56,033 bases of DNA from Fibrobacter sp. (GTDB taxonomy: Bacteria > Fibrobacterota > Fibrobacteria > Fibrobacterales > Fibrobacteraceae). The stretch spans positions 1 through 56,033 of the forward strand of contig NZ_JAFWOM010000022.1 of assembly GCF_017545445.1 (NCBI RefSeq). The letters are read 5' to 3'. The position numbers and the translations under genes were made by a program. The notes beneath the pieces are model-generated. The model was not told where the DNA came from. It did no database searches and saw only the letters and a list, made by a program, of their open reading frames with translations. How positions within the stretch are numbered: the first letter of the stretch is position 1; every line of letters begins with the position of its first letter. Below, piece after piece: positions 51,011 to 56,033 of the stretch.

Positions 51011-54000
51011 CTATTCTTCCATTTCCTTCACATAAGTTACATCCGAGATGGTAATGATGTACTTTTGGGTACCGCTATAAAGTGAATGAGCACGAACAAG
51101 TTTTATTTTTCCATCTTCAGTCTTGAGCATTTTTCCATAAGTCTTACCAGAAGCGCTTTTTTCTTTAGAAATTTTCAAGTATTCCTCGACCGAACAAAGC
51201 GGTCGCTGGAACAATTGGCAAAGATGTTCTATAGATTCCGTAATCGTTGTCTGGACGTACTTCGGTTTTCCATCAACACTTGAAAGGTAGATGAGCCTAT
51301 CCACATTTCCGTCAATGTAAATAATCTGATCGTACAAATTCAAAACAACTGCATTCGTCAATTCCTTATAAGCTTCGACATCCGTAATGTTTTCGTTCTG
51401 AAGTTTCAATATCACATCGCCCGTATCCGGATCTGCCATCATGTCAAAAGTCGATTTAATCGTAAACCAACCTTTATCCAAATTGTAGCTGATATTGAGC
51501 GGTTGGACTGTTCGCTTATTCGCATATGCAAGAATCAATTTTTCGCGAGTGTAATCCGCCGCTTTTTGGTCATTGACCCCTTCCTTGGACATCAAAGTCA
51601 TCAAAAAGCCAACATGATTGTCATAGGTATAATTATCGGCGAGTTCATTAGGAATATAAGAAATCCCCTCCATCCTGATGACGGGTGAATTTTTAGACAA
51701 ATTCCAGAACAAGAAGGCCTTGTAGCCTGGATCGTACGACTTGGTATGCGTCGCTTCACCAGAGGCCATAAACATTCTGAAAGCATTCTTACGTCCAAAA
51801 TAATTTCTTAACGCCATATCGTCTTCGGAGACGAATACAGATAAAATACGTCCATACGGTGTATCTTTAAAGCATTTCCCGACATGATAAATTCGTTTGA
51901 CAGAACCGCTTTTCGTTCTGACGCGGTACGTGATTTGCGTTGCGACAGAGCTTCCGCTGCGGATTAAATTTTGAGTACCATTCTTTACCTTGGCATAATC
52001 TTCAGGTTCAATAACGCCTTTGAATCTTTCACCCGCCAAATTGCGGAATTCCTCAATATTTTCGCATTCAAGAATTTCAAGTGCACGACCATTTACATAA
52101 AGAATATCGCCATGAACCGCTTCCATAAGGATCACTCCGCCTGGGACATATTCCATGTAATTCAAGGCCAGCTGGTGAAGCAATTCCGTATTCTTGATAG
52201 CACCTTCAATCTTCGATTTAACTTGATCTTTATTGGTAATAGGCGTATGGATGAACTGGTAAGCCCCCAAGCGGATGCTTTCTTTTGCCAGTTCCATGTT
52301 ATCCGTCATAACGATAAAAGGAATCTGGCAGTCATGCTTTTCACCCCTGAATTTTTGGATAATCTTGAATCCATCTATTTTCGGGAGGGCGGCATCAATC
52401 AACGCTAACGAAATACGGTTCCCATATTCCAGCAAAATGTTAAGAACTTGTTCGCCATTTTCTGCAAACAAAACATTGTATTCCGCCTTTAGAAAACCTT
52501 CTAGAATCGAGCGATTCTGCAAGTTGACCGTCGAAACCAAAATGGTTTTGGCATCAGCCGGGAACTTCATCGCATTCTGATTGCCAGAGTTGCTTTCGAC
52601 TGCGCTCACATGCGTATTGCGGAACGACAAATCATAAATATGGCAATCATTGATATCGGCAATCAACCGACCGCTCAAGAACACGTATGTTCCACGAGTC
52701 ACGTACGTCATCTGTTGCGGTGACTTGAAAGCCGCAAGTTCCGCATCATGAAGTTTTTTGTACAAAGGATCGTTTGGATTGTTGCAATCGACTTCGACAT
52801 CTTTAAATCCTTCATACCCAAGACTTTGCAGTTGTTCTTCGAACTGGCGGTTGATAAACAAGAATTTGAACAAACCTTGTTCGTAAGACACAATTGCCTT
52901 GGGCGATTCCACCAGATAATCCTGACGACCGAGTTGCGAATACACTTGGCGCGATTTCGGGTCTTCGACAAACATGCCGATAGATTCCATGTGCTTGAGC
53001 GTATCCTTTAAAGGCTGGGGTTTTCCATAGTAATAGCCTTGCACTTTTTCGCAGCCAATCCCCTTCAGGAAATCCATCTGCTCTTTGGTTTCGACACCTT
53101 CAGCAAGCGTTTTAAGCCCCAAGTTTTTTGCCATGCGGACTGTAGAACGGATGATGGTGCGCGAAGCCTCGTTAAAGTTTGACAGGAACACCATGTCAAT
53201 CTTGAGTTCGTCGAACTTGTAATCTTTAAGCGTATTTAACGACGAATAACCGCTGCCAAAGTCATCCATCCAGACTTCGTAACCGGCCAGCCGGAACCGT
53301 TCAATTTCATTCCTGACATAAGAATCCGAAGCCATGATGCTTTCGGTAATCTCGACACGGATGTATTCGCGGTCAATGTTGTATTTTTCAAGAGCCTGCT
53401 CGACAACCTCAAAAATATCGCAACCGATAAAGTCCAGACGGGAAAGGTTGAACGAAACCGGAACTATGGGATTTCCGCTATCAATTTCTTCACGCAGTTC
53501 CTTGCAAATAGCATTGACTACATGGCTATCGAGCTTGTGAATCTGGCTAGACTCTTCCAAAGCACCGATAAATACAGCAGGATTTAAGAATCCGTATTGC
53601 GGGTCAATCCAGCGAGTAAGAGCTTCCATGCCGCAGAAGGTTTCCGTAATGGTACGGACAACCGGCTGGTAATAAATCTTGATGTAGCCCTTTTCAATTG
53701 CTTCGTCGATGTGATTCACGACGTAGTTCTGCAAAATAAGGGCCTTGCGCAAATCCTCGTCATAATACCGGATAAAACAGTCGCTCGACCTTTTTTGTAC
53801 TTTACAAGCGATTTTCGCTTTTTCGCAAGCATCCAGATTCGATTCAAATTCGCCTATTTTGCAAACGCCTATTTTGACATCCATTGAAATCTTCGAAACC
53901 GTATTCTTGACGTTCTTCCGAATTTCGTTCAAGCATTCTTCAATATTTTCCATGTCCGCAATGACCATAAAATGATCATTGGCGATACGGCTAATCAGAC

Positions 54001-54976
54001 TATCCGGAAACTGCTTTTTGAGGATGGAGGCGAAATGAATCAAGAACTCATTCCCTTTTTCGAATCCATTGGCGTTGTTGTAAAGTTTCATCCCGACAAC
54101 GTCAAAGAAAACGACCACGGGGTCTCCGCCAACCTTTCTAATATTTTGGGCAAAGCTATCGCCTCGCATGCGGCAGTATTCCAAATTCGGAAGCCCCGTC
54201 AAGGAATCGAAATACTTATCGGTACGTTCGTTAATCCGATGTAAAATGGCATCCCTACCATGCCACTTGATAAGCGTCGCTTTCAGAATCAAATCGCCGC
54301 CCGTGCGGGAATTCGGCACGAGGACTTCGCCCCTTTCCAAAACTTCTTCAATAGTAATCAGCTGGGGTTCGTGCGGATCGAAAAAATACTCCTCAAAGGT
54401 TATGCCTGGATAAAACGCCTTTACCGGAATCCAGATTTTCTCAGCAGATGTACTGATCATGTAGATTTCGTGCGTTTTTGCATCGACTATGACAAAAGGT
54501 TCGATTTTGTCCGTATCCAGATATTCCAATATGCTATTGTCAAATTCAAGACGTTTCCCGCCATTTGACTCCAGTGCTGTAGTCACGTCGTCATAGACGA
54601 CAACGGCGTATTCCGCTCCATTTTCTAAACAGCGGTGGTAGCCCACGGCATGCACCATGCGGTATTCGCCCTTGCCGTACAGTTTCTCGCGATAAACGAC
54701 TTCGTAACGGGAGTCTTTATTTTTTGCAAATTCCTTAGCCTTGGTCGCGACAAAAACAATATCCTCGCGGTGGACATTCATGTACATGTCCGTATTAAGG
54801 TGCCAGAGCAAATCTTCGCGGGTAAAACCTGGAGGTTGCCAACGGACAAGTCCATTCGAAACAAGGACCGCCTGGACTTGCCCATCAACAAATTGATAAA
54901 CCGCAAGCGGAATTTCGGAATTTTCGAATTCCTTCTGAATCCCCTCAGATATTTTATATACCTCTTGCAATAACAT
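51011..54976 (-). CDS. Multidomain EAL phosphodiesterase with degenerate GGDEF and REC
   Basis: The 1321-residue cytoplasmic protein has, in order, a PAS-like region (1 to about 130), a further sensor-like segment, a degenerate GGDEF domain (about 260-420; the motif reads ANDHF, so cyclase activity is unlikely), an EAL domain (about 430-675) with EAL at about 449, DDFGSGYSS, LKID and AEGVET intact, a second PAS-like region, a receiver domain (about 835-960, LIDAALPKIDGF), and two C-terminal PAS-like regions. It probably degrades c-di-GMP in response to a phosphorelay. GGAGG eight bases upstream sets the ATG at 54976 over a TTG at 55006. Confidence 0.92.
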   Translation of the reverse strand: MLLQEVYKISEGIQKEFENSEIPLAVYQFVDGQVQAVLVSNGLVRWQPPGFTREDLLWHLNTDMYMNVHREDIVFVATKAKEFAKNKDSRYEVVYREKLYGKGEYRMVHAVGYHRCLENGAEYAVVVYDDVTTALESNGGKRLEFDNSILEYLDTDKIEPFVIVDAKTHEIYMISTSAEKIWIPVKAFYPGITFEEYFFDPHEPQLITIEEVLERGEVLVPNSRTGGDLILKATLIKWHGRDAILHRINERTDKYFDSLTGLPNLEYCRMRGDSFAQNIRKVGGDPVVVFFDVVGMKLYNNANGFEKGNEFLIHFASILKKQFPDSLISRIANDHFMVIADMENIEECLNEIRKNVKNTVSKISMDVKIGVCKIGEFESNLDACEKAKIACKVQKRSSDCFIRYYDEDLRKALILQNYVVNHIDEAIEKGYIKIYYQPVVRTITETFCGMEALTRWIDPQYGFLNPAVFIGALEESSQIHKLDSHVVNAICKELREEIDSGNPIVPVSFNLSRLDFIGCDIFEVVEQALEKYNIDREYIRVEITESIMASDSYVRNEIERFRLAGYEVWMDDFGSGYSSLNTLKDYKFDELKIDMVFLSNFNEASRTIIRSTVRMAKNLGLKTLAEGVETKEQMDFLKGIGCEKVQGYYYGKPQPLKDTLKHMESIGMFVEDPKSRQVYSQLGRQDYLVESPKAIVSYEQGLFKFLFINRQFEEQLQSLGYEGFKDVEVDCNNPNDPLYKKLHDAELAAFKSPQQMTYVTRGTYVFLSGRLIADINDCHIYDLSFRNTHVSAVESNSGNQNAMKFPADAKTILVSTVNLQNRSILEGFLKAEYNVLFAENGEQVLNILLEYGNRISLALIDAALPKIDGFKIIQKFRGEKHDCQIPFIVMTDNMELAKESIRLGAYQFIHTPITNKDQVKSKIEGAIKNTELLHQLALNYMEYVPGGVILMEAVHGDILYVNGRALEILECENIEEFRNLAGERFKGVIEPEDYAKVKNGTQNLIRSGSSVATQITYRVRTKSGSVKRIYHVGKCFKDTPYGRILSVFVSEDDMALRNYFGRKNAFRMFMASGEATHTKSYDPGYKAFLFWNLSKNSPVIRMEGISYIPNELADNYTYDNHVGFLMTLMSKEGVNDQKAADYTREKLILAYANKRTVQPLNISYNLDKGWFTIKSTFDMMADPDTGDVILKLQNENITDVEAYKELTNAVVLNLYDQIIYIDGNVDRLIYLSSVDGKPKYVQTTITESIEHLCQLFQRPLCSVEEYLKISKEKSASGKTYGKMLKTEDGKIKLVRAHSLYSGTQKYIITISDVTYVKEMEE

Positions 54977-55006
54977 GCCACACGCCTCCGAAGGGGCTAG
55001 ACGCAA

Positions 55007-55436
55007 AAAATTTAGCCAGCAACAGCTACAATTCCGCTATCCATGCCCATAACAAACCCATTACACCTATCCCCTCCTGAAGCTAAAAAACTTCATGTTT
55101 TTAAATTACCTTAAATTTTCAAAAAATGCAAGTTTTTTGCAAGTTTTTTATAAATCATTTGCTATATACGGCAAGAACAGTGCGAAACAGCACATTATGG
55201 AAGTAGGCAGTAGACAGTAGGCGGTAGGAAGTTTGCAAAGTCGTCCTGAGGAGTGTAACGACGAAGGATCCAGTCAATTCCAGCCTTCGCATTACAAAAT
55301 GTAACTGGATCCTTCACTCCGTTCAGGATGACGCGTTTTGTAGTGTTGTTCTGGATGATGAATCAAGCAAGTCGTTTAGGATGACGAAAGGCACGGGGGG
55401 GTAGCCCCGTGCCTTTTAGCATACTCGTTCTTTCAA
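55007..55436. repeat. Gene-free region with repeat arm and inverted repeat pair
   Basis: No gene was found. A GTAGGCAGTAGACAGTAGG arm lies at 55199-55233. A pair of GTCATCCT...GGATCCAGT units lies head to head at 55241-55274 (plus) and 55304-55333 (minus), separated by 29 bases. The part left of 55190 is AT-rich and probably carries the promoter of the EAL protein gene. Confidence 0.65.
55387..55417. terminator. Strong hairpin terminator downstream of a secreted protein gene
   Basis: AAAGGCACGGGG at 55387-55398 pairs perfectly with CCCCGTGCCTTT at 55405-55416. It lies 20 bases after the stop codon of the minus-strand gene at 55437. The T-tract is short on both strands. Confidence 0.75.
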
Positions 55437-56033
55437 CTACTTCACGAGGATCCGCTGCGTCAGCTGGGCTGAGCCCACGCGGACGCGGAGGATATAGACG
55501 CCGTTCTTCGGGGCATCCATGGCAACCTTGTTCGTCCCGAACATGGACCTTGCAGATGCAGTCGCGACTACGCCGCCCTTCGCGGTCAGGAGGTCCACCC
55601 TCGTGTTTTCGTCAACGAGTTCGTCAGGAACTTCGAACGATACGTGCAGCTGGTTGCCAAGCTTCGCAGAGCGGAGACTCTTGAGTCCGGACTTCTGGGC
55701 GACAACGATCGCAGAGCGTTCGACACGCACGGTTGCGGTCTTCTGCTTCGAACTCAGCGACACCTGCAACGGCGAGCCTTCCTTCATCTCGGTCGTATGG
55801 CCGTCGATCGTCACATACACATGGTAGCCGAACGCATTGATGTCCTTGATGCCGACGAACGAGAGGTAACCGGCACGGTCGCCTGTTGCGGAGAGGGCCA
55901 TCGTCCATTCCATCTCGGAATCGCTGTCCTTGATGGACTTCGCGAGACCGTGCTTGCCTTCGAGAATCGAGAGCGTCACGTGGTCGCCAAAGCTTGTCGG
56001 CGGTTCTTCGGCTACGAACGGATCGCGGCCCAC
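55437..56033 (-). CDS. Secreted protein, C-terminal fragment (cut by window edge)
   Basis: Only the last 198 or so residues of this protein are inside the window, and the real start is beyond 56033. The fragment ends with a small beta domain whose last residues, NGVYILRVRVGSAQLTQRILVK, have the pattern of T9SS type A-like or Fibrobacter C-terminal sorting domains. Before it are beta-rich segments (AGYLSFVGIKDINAFGYHVYVTIDG). The base composition is clearly more GC-rich than nearby genes. The catalytic part, if any, is not visible. Confidence 0.75.
   Translation of the reverse strand: MGRDPFVAEEPPTSFGDHVTLSILEGKHGLAKSIKDSDSEMEWTMALSATGDRAGYLSFVGIKDINAFGYHVYVTIDGHTTEMKEGSPLQVSLSSKQKTATVRVERSAIVVAQKSGLKSLRSAKLGNQLHVSFEVPDELVDENTRVDLLTAKGGVVATASARSMFGTNKVAMDAPKNGVYILRVRVGSAQLTQRILVK

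Overview
This window looks like chromosomal DNA from a Fibrobacter-type bacterium (phylum Fibrobacterota, probably from a gut). The reasons are a TIGR02147-family regulator coupled to a lipoprotein (a family first defined on Fibrobacter paralogues), a secreted GH54 + CBM6 arabinofuranosidase with a C-terminal anchoring-like tail, many lipoproteins and outer-membrane barrels, an Asn-rich insertion in Rho, and a mix of housekeeping genes with many intergenic repeats. The genus is inferred from content; no marker such as 16S rRNA is present.

Layout. 1-0.5 kb: a GIY-YIG nuclease gene bracketed by inverted repeats. 0.5-4.7 kb: spoVG-comM, a CBM9-like protein, an acyl-ACP thioesterase and an RluE-type pseudouridine synthase. 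4.7-8.7 kb: a coupled lipoprotein/TIGR02147 pair and the GH54 enzyme. 8.8-11.1 kb: rplY, tRNA-Gln(TTG), a repeat-filled gap and ispE. 11.2-16.8 kb: an envelope operon of a LolA-like protein, an RND/MMPL transporter split into two overlapping reading frames, and two outer-membrane proteins. 16.8-25.6 kb, minus strand: a compact six-gene operon (decarboxylase, PLP aminotransferase, A-T-C NRPS, STAS protein, MATE transporter with a C-terminal ATPase-like domain, 7TM SpoIIE phosphatase). 25.7-34.3 kb: ftsK, a CHASE2 adenylate cyclase, and folK-dNK-panC. 34.7-40.3 kb: rho, proC, a sigma-54 activator and a TraB-family lipoprotein. 40.3-45.4 kb: a BtuCD/FecCDE-type importer, a DUF234 ATPase preceded by an unusual 26-bp periodic array, nspC and tsaE. 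45.5-56 kb: a membrane protein, SufE, a secreted pentapeptide-repeat protein, radA, a lipoprotein, a 1321-residue EAL protein, and the C-terminus of a secreted protein cut by the window edge.

The most novel part is the 16.8-25.6 kb operon. It joins an apparent small-molecule pathway (amine-forming decarboxylase, aminotransferase and NRPS ending in a condensation domain) to a complete partner-switching set: a PP2C phosphatase, a STAS antagonist, and an anti-sigma-like ATPase domain that appears fused to the MATE exporter. I infer a product whose export or signalling is gated by STAS phosphorylation. The product is not known to me. The second decarboxylase outside the operon (nspC) gives a useful comparison, because the operon copy has lost residues typical of NspC.

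A second theme is non-coding. Long imperfect palindromes with arms of degenerate GTAGGAA-, GTTAGTG- or TTAGGT-like words fill many gene-to-gene gaps and run right up to start or stop codons. A separate family of the type GTCATCCT...GGATCC occurs as singles and inverted pairs, one of which brackets the GIY-YIG gene.
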